NCBI RefSeq assembly: GCF_033807575.1
Contig: NC_084716.1
Span: forward strand, 6,200,001-6,264,000
Direction: 5' to 3'
Source: Cydia pomonella
Lineage: Eukaryota > Arthropoda > Insecta > Lepidoptera > Tortricidae
DNA length: 64,000 bases
The notes beneath the pieces were generated by a model. That model did no database searches. It saw only the letters and a program-made list of their open reading frames with translations, and had not been told where the DNA came from. Position 1 is the first letter of the stretch; every line of letters begins with the position of its first letter. A program made the translations under genes and the position numbers. This document shows, one piece after another, positions 9,601 to 19,309 of this stretch.

Positions 9601-12050
9601 AAAAGCAATTGAAATTATTACAAGAAAGTTGCTGTCAAAATATATACAAGCCAGAATATACACAAAATATACATGTTGTATATCTAATAAGTTAGATCTT
9701 ACCAACTCTCACTAACATCCAACGCTTTAGCCACAGACTCAATCAGCCCCTTGCCCACTGACTCCAACGTCTGCTGTATCTTCAGCACCTGTGGCTTCTC
9801 TCCCGGCACAGTAGCCTTCACTCGGAGAGTGGCCAGTCCCGTCTCCTTGAACTCCGAGTTAGCCTTGGACCGCTCAATGGAATGAAGCTGCAACTCATGC
9901 AATGCACTCAAGACATCTTTGTCGGGAAGAGAGAGTTCTGTTGCGAACTTTTTGGAGAGGTCCTGTAATTTTTTTTAAATAAATATAACAACATATTGTA
10001 TAAGATGTTATCAAAAATACAGGCGCAGACAAGATGCTCATAAATTTTTATATTTTAAGTTTTATAGGTTACTTAGTAGGTTTTTACTTGTATTAATTAA
10101 TAAATGATAAGGTCCGACCGAGATCTCGGTCTCGGTCTCGGTCTCGGCATTCTCGGCCAAAAATCGGGCCGAGATCTCGGCCGAGATTCTTGCCGAGACC
10201 GAGAATAAGCAATGAGTTATCATTGGTGAATTTGAATTTTCCGCGCACGAGCCCCAGGGTCTAAGCCACTCGTTGGTTGCATCGCCCGGTTGGTGTGACG
10301 TTTTTTGTGATTTAAATTGGTTTCATAGCCACATTTTAAGCCAATTACTTATCAAATACTAAGTGTTGGGATCGGATAGGCGCGGTTGCAAGTAATGACT
10401 TGTTCATTTGGTTTTTTTCGTTTTGTGGTAGTTGTTATTGATGAATAAATGGGTGTATATTGTTATCGGGATGTAATTTAGATTAACTTGTTGTGAGTGG
10501 AAGATGACACTGGATATTTTGATACTAAATATATTTGTGTCAAAGGGAAAAAGCAAGCAGTAGGTAAGTACAAAACGACACCTGTGGCGGATATTTTGGG
10601 TTAAAAGTTACAATATATAACTCTATATTTTGATTATTGTTATTTTACCTCTTTTTGTGCACATCCGTACTGAAAATCCGGCCAAGTGCGTGTCGGACCA
10701 CGCATAATGGAAGGTTCCGTACCTTCATATAATACAAAAAACCCGTACAAGCAAAAGAGCGTATGTTAGTGGCACTTTTGTCGTTTTAATAAGAAGATCA
10801 GTTTTTTTATAACTCTTCCATATTCAAAATAATTTTCCTGAAAAATTATTTGCTTATTTAGAATTTTTTTAATGGTTTTGCTCTCCCGGTTCAAAAGTAA
10901 GAGGGATCACACAATTTTTTTTTTAAATCGATTATTGTCAAAAGTATTTATTTAATAAAAAAAAAACGTTTTAGCAACCTTTCTGTATTTTTAAAGACCT
11001 ATCTTATGATGAGCCACATGTTTTTTTTTTACTTTTTGTTACATTTATACGGAGTATATATTTGAAAATATATTTTACATTATTTTTTTCGAAACTAAGA
11101 AGCGACTTACATAATACATCTACACCTACGTTCCAACTTTGGTTATAAAATATACCATATAGTTTTTGAGTAAAATGGCTGTGACATACGCACAGACCGA
11201 CAGACATATTACATGACGTAACTACAAGGGTTCGATTTTTGCCATTATGGCTACAGAACCCTAAAAATACTGTTTAATAGCGCTAGGAATTGATTATGAT
11301 AACTTTTTCTGATAAATCGTCGAATTTCGATTATAAAAACAATTTTAGTGCAAAATTCGTGTTTTTTCTCTATTGTATAAATTCTCGGTCTCGGTCTCGG
11401 CCGAGACAAAAAAAGCGTTCTCGGTCGGACCTTAATAAATGATAATTTATAATTCATATTCACATTAAGACAAAGGAAGTAGTCTTAAAAGGAAGTGCTA
11501 GAAGTTGTTACAATTCATTTCAAGAGTACTGGTTGTAATACTGGGTGCTGTGTGCATGTAGTCCCATCAGATATAACGGTGCCGCCAACTCAAAAGTAAA
11601 TGAACATGCACTCTAGCCCCTTGACAATAGAGGCGTGTTCAGATATTTGTGGTCACTTTGGCCACTCTAAAATATCTGATTGCGACTGTATAATAAGGAA
11701 TTATAACTAAACATTATTTCCAACAAGACTTAAATCCAAAATAACTTTCAACAACATTGCATCATAGTTTGAAAACTGCTATATATTTTGTATTTTATTG
11801 GAAAGGGCAAATCTTTCACAGAAATTACGTCGCAAAAATACGACACGCCGTTAGCCGCTGAGATAAAATCATTACAATTCTAAGAACAAAAACGATGCAA
11901 CAATTGTGTAAACAAAGAACTAACCTTTAAGCTTTCCGAAATAGATTGATCGGCCAAGGTAAATGGTGACTCCCATAATTTTATCCTTTCTTCATTCAGC
12001 TTTGCTCGCAATTTTATCAGCAAGTCTTCGTGCTGCAGATTAGTCTCCAT
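524..12050 (-). CDS. NUB1: NUB1-like gene, ten exons, 3' end outside window
   Basis: In animals NUB1 binds NEDD8, FAT10 and related modifiers and delivers them to the proteasome through its UBL and UBA domains. Ten GT-AG exons were assembled on the minus strand: 12050-11925, 9962-9703, 9293-9193, 8629-8511, 6937-6780, 5918-5722, 5473-5349, 4532-4369, 1833-1665, 619-524. They total 1515 bp, exactly 505 codons, with every phase matching. Visible parts: N-terminal helix (1-60), ubiquitin-like fold (about 86-165), conserved helical core including LEDQSGKTVELP, NVAVLQLDIAWCYLCLQSL and LRLHLLQGIV-type segments, UBA1 (about 363-403, MELGW loop), UBA2 (about 434-473, MGY loop), acidic start of the tail. 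Vertebrate NUB1 is about 600 residues, so roughly 100 C-terminal residues lie beyond position 1. Symbol is by domain order and motif recall, not a search. Exons 6, 8 and 9 each have extra intronic copies. Confidence 0.88.
745..1096 (+). repeat. Dispersed repeat A, copy 1
   Basis: A moderately diverged interspersed repeat containing AACACTAGACCCTACTCATA, GTTGTGTTCCTGCCGGTGAG and AGGCTACGGAGACT, ending with CACCGACGTAGTA. The same sequence recurs at 13508-13830 in reverse, 50880-51025 and 47090-47150. It lies in intron 9. Superfamily not determined. Confidence 0.75.
1451..1590 (-). pseudogene. Decayed duplicate of NUB1-like exon 9 with intact donor
   Basis: In intron 9 the minus strand repeats most of exon 9 from about the CEDGTPVNK codons to QPEL. 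It has a TAG in place of the Gln codon after Asn-Lys, and about 14 bp deleted at the TRRLATLAL segment, which shifts frame. The 3' end keeps a good donor (ATTG|GTAAGT). No matching acceptor was seen, so it is read as a pseudo-exon. Confidence 0.82.
1665..1833 (-). CDS. NUB1: NUB1-like exon 9 (UBA2)
   Basis: 169 bp after acceptor TTCTTTACAG. Encodes RERKALGICEDGTPVNKQ, LVDALVGMGYTRRLATLALR and SSNNHVAEGVRLIQEQPEL: a second UBA domain with the M-G-Y loop and the usual NHVAEG turn before helix 3. Donor CTG|GTGAGA, phase 0. A decayed copy of this exon lies just downstream at 1451-1590. Confidence 0.88.
2011..4500 (-). repeat. 122-bp minisatellite derived from NUB1-like exon 8 and its splice donor
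   Basis: Twenty copies of the string TGTTGTATACCTG (plus strand) fall at 2035, 2157, 2279, 2401, 2528, then every 122 bp to 3748, then 3871, 3993, 4115, 4237 and 4359. Nineteen intervals: seventeen of 122 bp, one of 127 (extra GCAGC near 2500) and one of 123 (extra C near 3840). On the coding strand each unit holds MGLGWSL-type sequence, a shortened UBA helix, AAAHHYLADTSAARDLQRRK and the donor GACAG|GTATAC. Units are nearly identical; the main variant is GCCACC against GCCGCC near 2360, 2853 and 4319. The block is far more GC-rich than its surroundings. Open frames inside it on both strands are by-products of the repeat. Confidence 0.93.
4369..4532 (-). CDS. NUB1: NUB1-like exon 8 (UBA1), parent of the tandem array
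   Basis: 164 bp after acceptor CCGTTAAG. Encodes VDDGAVSALMELGWSLSCAR, RGLRAARGDVAAAHHYLADT and SAARDLQRRKHKQD, a UBA domain with the M-E-L-G-W loop followed by a basic helix. The first donor met in transcription order is GACAG|GTATAC at 4369/4368, ending with two bases of a codon and matching exon 9. The 3' part of this exon plus the donor and about a dozen intron bases is the unit of the array downstream, so 19 further copies of the donor follow within the intron. Skipping the first donor would add exon-like sequence in units that are not a multiple of three. Confidence 0.85.
5349..5473 (-). CDS. NUB1: NUB1-like exon 7
   Basis: 125 bp after acceptor CTTCTTCCAG. Encodes ANERALMMRLHLLQGIVSFH, then QNKRDEARRLLEKAESELNS and LR. 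This amphipathic helical segment precedes UBA1 in NUB1. Donor AGG|GTAAGC, phase 0, joining cleanly to exon 8. Confidence 0.87.
5625..5708 (-). pseudogene. Decayed partial duplicate of NUB1-like exon 6
   Basis: Within intron 6, plus-strand 5625-5708 repeats the exon 6 stretch at about 5766-5875, including the segment running from the leucine/aspartate of LDIAWCY through CLQS to the Arg-Ser-Tyr end of the Ala/Arg-rich helix. It has small deletions and substitutions (for example TGG to TGA at the Trp of AWCY) and lacks the exon's splice sites. It is non-coding. Confidence 0.75.
5722..5918 (-). CDS. NUB1: NUB1-like exon 6 (helical core)
   Basis: 197 bp after acceptor TTATTCACAG. Encodes NVAVLQLDIAWCYLCLQSLA, an Ala/Arg-rich helix and KRSYGEDHGRVLAVKGTDG. 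The sequence is much more GC-rich than its introns. Donor GATG|GTTAGT. Part of this exon is repeated in decayed form just downstream (5625-5708). Confidence 0.86.
6205..6600 (+). mobile_element. RTE-type LINE, C-terminal ORF fragment
   Basis: In intron 5, opposite to the gene. Translation from 6207 reads VGRVRQLKVAQIAMQRAMLG, RDRIQNEDIRQRTKV and LKWEWASHISRRDD, the conserved C-terminal end of RTE-type endonuclease-reverse transcriptase ORFs. After 6410 the frame is broken but the LTGQPR / GRPSIEP-like remnants and a final FSSGREYAEKK-like QQWT region continue to about 6600. The RT domain is absent, so this is a 5'-truncated, decayed copy. Confidence 0.8.
6780..6937 (-). CDS. NUB1: NUB1-like exon 5 (helical core)
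   Basis: 158 bp after acceptor TTTTTTTAG. Encodes LEDQSGKTVELPAAERRALM and LALHERGRAAAKKKDYPLAL followed by VLLLEADRQL. The L-E-D-Q-S-G-K segment is a strong NUB1 signature. Ends with AG of a codon before donor GTACCA. Confidence 0.87.
7885..8075 (+). repeat. Diverged copy of the E-module MITE
   Basis: Shares the order TTACAGTAC.TATGG, CATATGTAC, GTACGA.AC..GTGCGAATAGG, TTATCGCCACTCGTT and GCACTTGTATCGTA with modules at 27630, 29568 and 45840. More diverged than those. In intron 4. Confidence 0.65.
8511..8629 (-). CDS. NUB1: NUB1-like exon 4
   Basis: 119 bp after acceptor TTTGTAG. Encodes a charged linker with NPEEAKKEDRMYLEMKSTRD and an acidic stretch YADDFEDEEYIK. Donor AAG|GTACGG, phase 0. 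Lies between the UBL and the helical core. Confidence 0.8.
9193..9293 (-). CDS. NUB1: NUB1-like exon 3 (second half of UBL)
   Basis: 101 bp after acceptor TTTTCAG. Encodes the second half of the UBL fold: VKLIYNGKVI, SLEDQGVKNG, QIMALIMA. The K-L-I-Y-N-G-K-V-I segment matches the usual ubiquitin-like beta hairpin. Donor GCTG|GTGAGT, ending with one base of a codon. Confidence 0.85.
9703..9962 (-). CDS. NUB1: NUB1-like exon 2 (first half of UBL)
   Basis: 260 bp after acceptor ATTACAG|GAC. It opens DLSKKFATELSLPDKD and contains the first strands and helix of the ubiquitin-like domain (ATLRVKATVPG, then LIESVAKALDVSES). Ends with two bases of a Trp codon before donor GTAAGA; exon 3 supplies the third base. 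Confidence 0.85.
10108..11434. mobile_element. hAT-like element with CTCGGTCTCGG subterminal repeats
   Basis: Terminal inverted repeats TAAGGTCCGACCGAGA (10108) and its complement ending at 11434. Both flanks carry the 8-bp duplication ATAAATGA (10100-10107 and 11435-11442), as for hAT. Runs of CGGTCTCGG lie just inside each end. No transposase frame is visible. It sits in intron 1 of the NUB1-like gene and itself contains repeat B (10673-11267). Confidence 0.85.
10673..11267 (+). repeat. Dispersed repeat B, copy 1 (nested)
   Basis: Begins AAAATCCGGCCAAGTGCGTG and ends GAACCCTAAAAA. This recognisable lepidopteran repeat also occurs at 34565-35546, in reverse at 41548-42237, and as a fragment at 19310-19622. 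TACTG on both sides may be a 5-bp duplication. Nested in the hAT-like element. Confidence 0.8.
11925..12050 (-). CDS. NUB1: NUB1-like exon 1 (start codon)
   Basis: 42 codons from ATG at 12050, beginning METNLQHEDLLIKLRAKLNE and ending in ESLK, then donor AAAG|GTTAG. Phase 0 at its end. This start is the first ATG of the exon and gives the N-terminal helix expected in NUB1. No core promoter element was recognised in the AT-rich sequence upstream. Confidence 0.82.
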
Positions 12051-12710
12051 GTTTTAAAATTAGGACAAGAAATAATATAAAATCATATGAGGACGTGAGA
12101 TAGTGAATTGCTAAATTCGAAGCTGTGTTGATATTATCGTTTCTCCGAAAAAGTTAGGAGGAAAATACAAGGAAAACAATAAATTGTCTTGACAGGTTAG
12201 AGACGTTCTTGCATATTTTTTAAATGTATATTTATGGTATATTTCGAATTTCATTTTAGTTGCTTTCAAATATTTATTTGTATTCCTTTATTCAATAAAC
12301 ATTAGTAAGTAGGAGCACCGATAATCGTTTCTCCTTAAAATAGTTAATTATAATGAATATTGAAATGCTTTGGCCATTTGGCAAATCGCATTTGAACATT
12401 TTGAACTGCATAGTGCAAACGTGTAGAATTCCGTACGAGTTAATAATCTTTAAAAACGCCTTAGTGATGTCAGGCTGCACAGTTTATTGTTTATTTTGCA
12501 GTTATTTTGGTTTTGAGACAATTGAGACAGCTGTTAAACTTTTGTTAGTGCCGATAGATGGCGGTAGGGGTAATATATTATAATATAGTTATTATAAAAT
12601 TAGTGCAGGCTTACCGGTTACCGGTTAGCACACTGCTCCGCACTTCGGAGTGGCATCCAGTACTGCGGTTTTTAACTTTGTACTGATTTGTATGCTTTCG
12701 GATAAAAGAA
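12051..12710. other. Upstream flank of the NUB1-like gene
   Basis: AT-rich sequence 5' of the gene. No TATA box at a credible distance and no other gene seen. The promoter must lie here but cannot be pinned down. Confidence 0.4.
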
Positions 12711-12820
12711 GCGCCTGGCGTTTGTTGGCTTGATAAGGTTGGATAAGTGGCGTACACGAAGAGAGGCCTATGCTCAACAATGAGCGACTGGAAGCTAAAA
12801 TAATGATGATGATGTATACA
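12711..12820 (+). mobile_element. LINE 3' tail
   Basis: Contains GAGAGGCCTATGCTCAACAA and the tail AATGATGATGATGTA. This is the usual 3' end of lepidopteran RTE-like LINEs with a (GAT)n tail. Confidence 0.7.
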
Positions 12821-13507
12821 ATATCTGCATGGTAACATGGTAATACACACTGAGTCCGCCTCTCCATGCGAAGGTGCAAATTGCACTACGATTTGGAGAT
12901 GCGATGCGAGCCGCAGGGTGTGCCATACTACCGAGCTTCGTTACTCCGTACTAAAACGCAGTTCGTCGTGGTGAGTCGTCCACGCACGCGAATTCGTCGC
13001 TCCGTCCGTACGCCGCAACGAAATGATAACCGCCTAAGGCAGTGTCTTACCTGACCGAATAACTCGCGAACGCGAAGCGGCGCGGGTGAATTCAATTCTT
13101 TGATACCTATGGAAGTGTCCTACTTGGGCAATCTCCGAATACCGTTCGCGAGTCATCGCCCACGTAAGCCGCTGCGTTAGGAGCTGGTGTGGGCATTGGG
13201 TCGGCAACTAGGGCAACGCTGCCAGTTCATGGGGACGCTTGGGCCGTAATCCGGGGTGGCACCTTTACCTTACCTAGCTTAATTTAGTGGTCAAGATTGA
13301 TGAAGCCCGTTGCGGATTACATCATTTGTTAGTATGGTATTTAGGTGACGTGACGAAGCAGCTGATGTGGTTCTGTATCTATTTGATGAAGCCAAACGCT
13401 GCTGATCACGAACTACTTATGGTTTGACAATTTGTTTCTACTTTTTTTTCATACCTGAGCAAACATTTTAGCTATGATGCATCTTCAATTACGTGAGTTT
13501 TTTATAC
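12821..13507. other. No gene seen
   Basis: Mixed-composition sequence with CG-rich patches around 12940-13200. No credible exon or repeat assignment. Confidence 0.4.
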
Positions 13508-13830
13508 TAAGTCGGTGGCAAACAAGCATACGGCCCGCCTGATGGTAAGCAGTTTCCGTAGCCTATGTACGCCTGCAACTTCAGAGGAGTTACATGCGCA
13601 TTGCCGACCCTAAACCCCCCTCGCCCTCGTTGAGCTCTGGCAACCTCACTCACCGGCAGGAACACAACACTATGAGTAGGGTCTAGTGTTATTTGGCTGC
13701 TGTTTTCTGTAAGGTGGAGGTACTTCCCTAGTTGGGCTCTGCTCTAGATCTGGAATGACATCCGCTGTGTTGTGCCCTACCACACAAAGCGAGATAACAT
13801 TCACAATGCCAATGCAATATATAGACCAAA
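13508..13830 (-). repeat. Dispersed repeat A, copy 2
   Basis: Reverse-orientation match to 745-1096: GTCGGTGGCAAACAAGCATA, GCCTATGTACGCCTGCAACT, CACTATGAGTAGGGTCTAGT and CTCTGCTCTAGATCTGGAAT. Confidence 0.78.
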
Positions 13831-14039
13831 ATATAGACTCTCGTACAATATTTCACTTACCCCCCTCGTTGCACAATGTACTATTGATCAGATACCGCAA
13901 TGTAATGAAAATGCATGCAGGTTCTTCCTAGTCTAAACCATTTAGGTATATACTAGAGTCGGCATCTCCTACAAAATGATTCCACACCTCACTTCATTGC
14001 GTTTAGTACGTCTCCGACTATACTGGCGAAATACCACAC

Positions 14040-14700
14040 ATGTAACGAAAAAAAAAAAATGCCTTTATGCGTTATGAAAATGTATTCTAATAATATCTAG
14101 AAACATAATAAAACAATATAATAACAATACACTTCGAATAATTTTGTTTTGTTTTAAGCTTATTTAGATTAATTTGAAACGTCATTTTAAACACTCGCGG
14201 TGGTACGCCATTTTCTTTGGCGCATAGATTACATTTCGTAGATGTAATATGGAGGTACTAATGATAATCTACCTTATTGTTTGTAGAATATATACACAAA
14301 AATGATAAATTAATTGTTATCTTGTAATTTTTGAAGTGTTTTTATTATATTTAAAGAATATATTATGTTATAAGCGCAATTTGATAAAAATTTCTACGAG
14401 TACAGTACAGTCAAACACAAAAAGTTTGAAGACTATTTTTATAAATTTTAATATCGGCAGTGTCACAAATGAAACAATATTATACTTTAATGGAAAAAAA
14501 GAGATTCTTTACATTACGTATTTAGGCAGAAAATGAAAAGTTGTCATAACAGTTTCACTTCTAACTAGCTATTATTCTTAAACTTAGTGACAGCCGTCAA
14601 ACGCCGAAAATGGCGGACACAAGTTGTTCTCGATAGCGTGTCTAGTAAGTACTGTAAGTACCTAGTACATTAAATTTATGTCAATGGTTTAAACCTGATG
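14040..14700. other. AT-rich, no gene seen
   Basis: Homopolymer-rich AT sequence with no conserved reading frame. Confidence 0.4.
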
Positions 14701-14949
14701 TTTTTTATGGTTGCTTATTGTAGGGTTATTGCTCCGGGTCACCCTCAGCCCTTTGCAACCGTAATTTGTCCGTCCAATGGGGTCGAAAATAGCCTAAATC
14801 GTTTGTTTTTGGTCCGGACGGCCGTTCATGTGCACGGGGCGGTCGATTGGAAGTTATTGGTTTTCGTTATCCGGATACATCATGATTTATTAGCTCATCC
14901 TGAACCCTTTTGGTTGAAACCAGGCACTTTTATAAGGTTTTTATTTATT

Positions 14950-15064
14950 TCCCCTATTGCTGGTGCAAAGGCTGTCCATGGCAATCCCGCGTGGAAATGC
15001 TGCAAGTATCATGGACACCTTCGCACCGGGGACGGCGGGGAGCGATTTGTTCGGTGGTGTGTAA
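14950..15064 (+). pseudogene. LINE 'RGNAAS' domain fragment 1
   Basis: Translates as RLSMAIPRGNAASIMDTFAP then a tail ending GGV and stop TAA at 15062. Same C-terminal domain as in the fragments at 15145, 27088, 41154 and 56770. The N-terminal half is not recognisable in frame, so this is a remnant. Confidence 0.65.
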
Positions 15065-15144
15065 ATTTTTTGTTGTACCTAATATTTAATCGTTATTTTA
15101 TTGTATTTACAAAATATACATACTGGTTATATACATAAGGATTA

Positions 15145-15343
15145 CTATAACTGGCTTAAATCTAAAATAGGCTCTTGAGGCATTGTACCTAGGATGCTGG
15201 CTTTTCCTCGTTGTATCACGATATTGATACCGTTGTGCGAGGAAGCCGCCAGCTCTTCGGTCACCAGTTTCGTCAACCTGATGCTTCGCGATTTCGGCAA
15301 TAAACTTGTGCGCGCTGGGACCCCATGGACCTACAGTATGTGA
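15145..15343 (-). pseudogene. LINE 'RGNAAS' domain fragment 2, frameshifted
   Basis: Minus strand reads VGPWGPSAHKFIAEIAKHQ, DETGDRRAGGFLAQR, then after a frameshift near 15220 INIVIQRGKASILGTMPQEP to a stop at 15145. This matches the G-P-W / G-D-R-R-A-G / R-G-x-A-S-I-L-G-T layout of fragments 3 and 5. It faces fragment 1 tail to tail. Confidence 0.72.
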
Positions 15344-15535
15344 AACTTAAGTCAATAGTACCTGGGCGACCGAGCTTTGCTCGGTTATAACTATTTATTG
15401 TAATATGGTGGTGTATAGGTGATAATACTGATAATCTTAACTACATTTTTTTACTAAATTAAACTTGTCTAAAACAATAAAAATTAAAATATTGTATATA
15501 AGCTTGAACATATAAAAAAAAAACAAAAGTTAGTC

Positions 15536-15612
15536 AGCGGCCGGGATTCGAACCCGTAACACTGGTTGTTTCTTGCCGCCCGCGTCTTAACCCGCTGGAC
15601 CAGACGGACAGT
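15536..15612 (-). repeat. tRNA-derived SINE head
   Basis: Minus strand has an A-box-like TGGTCCAGCGGGTTAAGACG and B-box-like GGGTTCGAATCCC at tRNA spacing. The would-be acceptor-stem ends do not pair, so this is a SINE head or tRNA relic. Confidence 0.6.
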
Positions 15613-17036
15613 GGCCTGCGGCATGAAATTAGCGACCATATTCGGCGTCGAAAGAAAAACGCATGAAAACTAGAAAACACGCGTTTTCCCAAACATAAGA
15701 CTAATAATATATATACAAGAATTGCTCGTTTAAAGGTATAAGATATCATTTATATTTATTTATGGATTTGAAAACTGAATTTTATGGTGGGTGAATCAAT
15801 TTATCTTGCCTTGCTAATGCTATTAAAAGATGAATTAGGTTTAATATTTATGAATAAACTGCCACAACAGCTACGGTGTTACAATGCTTTTTCTTAAATA
15901 TTCGAAATCGGAAGTACCTGACGAAGTCTGCGTTGCGGATATAAAATTATGGTCCCTGAATAAATAAATATATGTATAATCCTTAAAGGCTTACATACAT
16001 CAAGAACATGAAGCCGTGAATATGTTTAATCTTGAAGGCTCCAGTTTCCGCGAGACTGACCCTAGAGCGTTTTCACATTATACGATCCGATAACGGACAC
16101 GACCTCAAAGAATAAAAAAAAAATATTATCTACCAAAAAAGCAGGATTGATGCCGCATAGGACACTCTCCATTAGCAGCTATTTTATAGATGTCTCACTA
16201 AAATACTGAATTAGTTTTCAATAGTTTATTTATCTTTGAATTTTCGCCGAGTTTTTCCTCTCCAAGTCGTACTCTACTACTGTCAATGTCATATTTTACC
16301 AAAACCACGGCAAAACTATCTGTCACTTGTCAAACAATTAACAAAATTAAACTAAAGATCGTTCGAGATATCCTTAATATCTAATATACTTTTCTCAAGA
16401 TCGCCCGATATACGATATCGAATCGGCTCTCTTAGCGCGCGCGCAACGTGCAACGCGGCGCGTAGTAGTACGCGAAGCTCGGTCGTCGTGAACGCTGCCT
16501 GTGCTGTTAGTGTTTGAGAAAGAAGACCTAGGCTCTTCGAAACATGTCGCGCGAGTGACTAAAAACACGTGGGTGTAAAGCGTAAAATTAGTATCAGATA
16601 TTGTGAAAACGTCCTTACAACGAGATATTACCGTGATATCATGTAAGGAGTAATCCATACCTGAAAACGTATAAGTGACGCGGCCAGATCGATTTAATAA
16701 ACACGTGTCTGTGTTTGTTTTGAATTACCTACATTAATTAATAGGCAAGCTTTACGTTACGGAAATCCATATTAAATTTAAACATAATATTGCTTTATTA
16801 TATTAACGTAATAATAGTGAATCAGTGCTAACCCGTCATACTGGCTTGCGTATTTTTTGCAATGAATATAACAGACCACCACCAAAAGTACAAAAGTATT
16901 AGCAAAGTAACATTTTTGTTTTAATTATCTACAGTAGGCTAGCGCAGCGCTAAGTGTTTTTATTGTTTTTTCTATAAGTTCACAATTATATTATATACCT
17001 AACTATAAATAGGTTGTACTCATACATAAAGAGTAC
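15613..17036. other. No gene seen
   Basis: AT-rich sequence with a CG-rich patch near 16430-16500 (GCGCGCGCAACGTGC). No supported coding exon or repeat assignment. Confidence 0.4.
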
Positions 17037-17044
17037 AAAAAATA

Positions 17045-17936
17045 CCCTTAGGTCGCATGGTCCGACTGGCTAGTCCGATCAATCGGAATACGAATATATT
17101 TTTTTCCCGCTGGCTCGATTGATCGGAGTATAAGGACTTCTCTAATTCTCGTAGTCCTACTATCGGAGTAACGGGATTTTAAAAGTTCGTCTAGTTCGAT
17201 CGACCGAACCACGAGGTCGTGTTTTCTTCCTGTTGGATCGATTGATCGGACATAACTGTAGACTTGATATTATTGCTAAGTCCGGCTAATGACACATAAA
17301 CGTTATCTCATCTTAACTCACTACTAGACACTGGCAATTGATAAGTTTTCTATATTTTCTCTGATAAATATGTAAGATTTTAAATTAAAATAAAATTTGG
17401 GTTAAGAATATACCTACAGGGTGGAATTAGATTTTGGGTCAGTAAGGGTAGCTACCAGATCCCGTGCTGCTAGGTAAAAATGGCCTTAAGAGACCATCCC
17501 TCGATTTCAAATTGATGAAAATTGGCGGTAACAGATTTCCGGTAAAACATACAGGGTGCGAGAAAAAGGTCATTTTGTTGTTGTTTTTGATGCCAATCGA
17601 CTCCATTCCTACCCAGGATCACGTCGAAAGTAAGAAAACACTTTTGTTACCAGAAAAGTGTTAAAAACCAGATGTTGGTAGAGTACAAAATTAACCAAAA
17701 AATATCGGTCGGACTAACAGGAAAAATAAAAGTTGTGTGATCGGATTAAGAGGATTTTTCAAGGTCTCGTGGTTCGATCGATCGAACTAGACGAACTTTT
17801 AAAATCCCGTTACTCCGATAGTAGGACTACGAGAATTAGAGAAGTCCTTATATTCCGATCAATCGAGCCAGCGGGAAAAAAATATATTCGTATTCCGATT
17901 GATCGGACTAGCCAGTCGGACCATGCGACCTAAGGG
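17045..17936. mobile_element. Long-TIR foldback element
   Basis: Arms of about 185-195 bp (17045-17230 and 17740-17936) are almost perfect inverted repeats, starting CCCTTAGGTCGCATGGTCCG. The flanks carry AAAAAATA on each side (17037-17044 and 17937-17944), giving an 8- to 9-bp target duplication. The arms contain repeated GATCAATCG / CGATTGATC / CGATCGA motifs, likely subterminal binding sites. The roughly 500-bp centre has no transposase. Superfamily uncertain (hAT or Mutator-like by TSD length). Confidence 0.85.
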
Positions 17937-18736
17937 AAAAAATACTTTCATATTTTATTTCTATAGGTACATTACACAGTTAATACACTCTGTCATACTC
18001 GACTCGTTGCGTGTTTTTAAACATAAGCTTGTTCCTTTCTGTTTCTATTCGGTGAGCTCTAATCTTTAGCTTGTACAATTTGTCACAAGGTAAGCGCTTC
18101 AATTTTGGAACGCCTATAACCTATCTTAAATTATAAACAGTGGCGGATTAACCGAACAGCAGGAAAAGCATATGCTAAGGGCCCCGCGCCTAAGGGGGGC
18201 CCCGCGCTCCGACCCTGATCATGCGATTTCGGCACGTGGAACCGGCCAAGTTCAAGTAGAACTCGCACTCCGCGGATCCTGTACTATCACATTATATTTA
18301 CAATGTATTTGTTTCGTAAGTCAGTAACAATATTGATCAATTATTATTATTTGTTATTATCCTGTAAATTTTTCTTTATGACGATACCAAATTTGAATAA
18401 TTTTTAGGCTTACGCAAAGACCAAGAGCAGAGTTTAGCATAAAACCGAAGGTGCAGAGTGTCTCAAAACTTTTGTGCATGGCTAAGCTGCAGGAAACAGC
18501 AGAGCTCGGAAACGAACAAAAGAAGATACTGTGTTAAAAAACAAACATATTAGTGAAAAGCAAGGAAGGATGATTTATTTATTATTTCAAATAACAAATT
18601 GCACCTTACAGCTAATGCCTATAATGATGATCAGCTTTGAACCCGTAGTAGGCCAAAGGACGCGCTCCTCTACGGCTGGCCGGGCGCCCGAAATATGCCG
18701 AGTTGCTGCAAAGCCGTTATAAAAAGAAAACAGCGG

Positions 18737-18800
18737 GGCCCCTATGCAGGGCTTTGCATTTGCGTAGGCCGGATGTAAAGCCCTGCATAGGGCCCGATAC
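18737..18800. repeat. Palindrome inside the hAT element
   Basis: Arms of about 22 bp: GGGGCCCCTATGCAGGGCTT and the opposing AAGCCCTGCATAGGGCCC, loop of about 20 bp. Would form a strong hairpin. Confidence 0.75.
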
Positions 18801-19309
18801 CCAAACTATCCCAGCAAGTCGTACTTTCGAGCAAGAACTAAGACCGAGCAGCAGGCGAGCCGAAATCTAAAAATACGCATACTAGGGAAAAATCGGTGAC
18901 AATACAATATTATCGACGATGATGATGAAAACCGAAGGCAAGGAGGAAACCTATGTAAAAGATAGGAAATGTGATAAGATAACACATCTTCATTAAGTTT
19001 AGGCTTTTCGAAAATGGCAAAAAAGAAACAAATAAAAAAATCGGGATTCCTTAAAATAAATAAATAAGAAAAATACTCCGGATTTTAAATGACGTCATAT
19101 ACCTATAGTTCGTGTCATCCACGAAGACGCGCCCCGCCCTTCTTCCTAATCGCTTCTAGTACAAATCTGCAACTTTTTGCCAATGTAGTATAGTTATGTC
19201 TACTAATTAATGTGTATAGACAGAACTACTATAGTAGTAAAAGGTTGCATACCACACTTGTAGGTACTAATATAGTTTTCATTGAAAGTATATTATTAAG
19301 CTTTAATTT

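Noticed and set aside
14698..15138. 146-aa plus-strand frame
   Set aside because: It is a shadow of LINE fragment 1, which reads RGNAAS in another frame.
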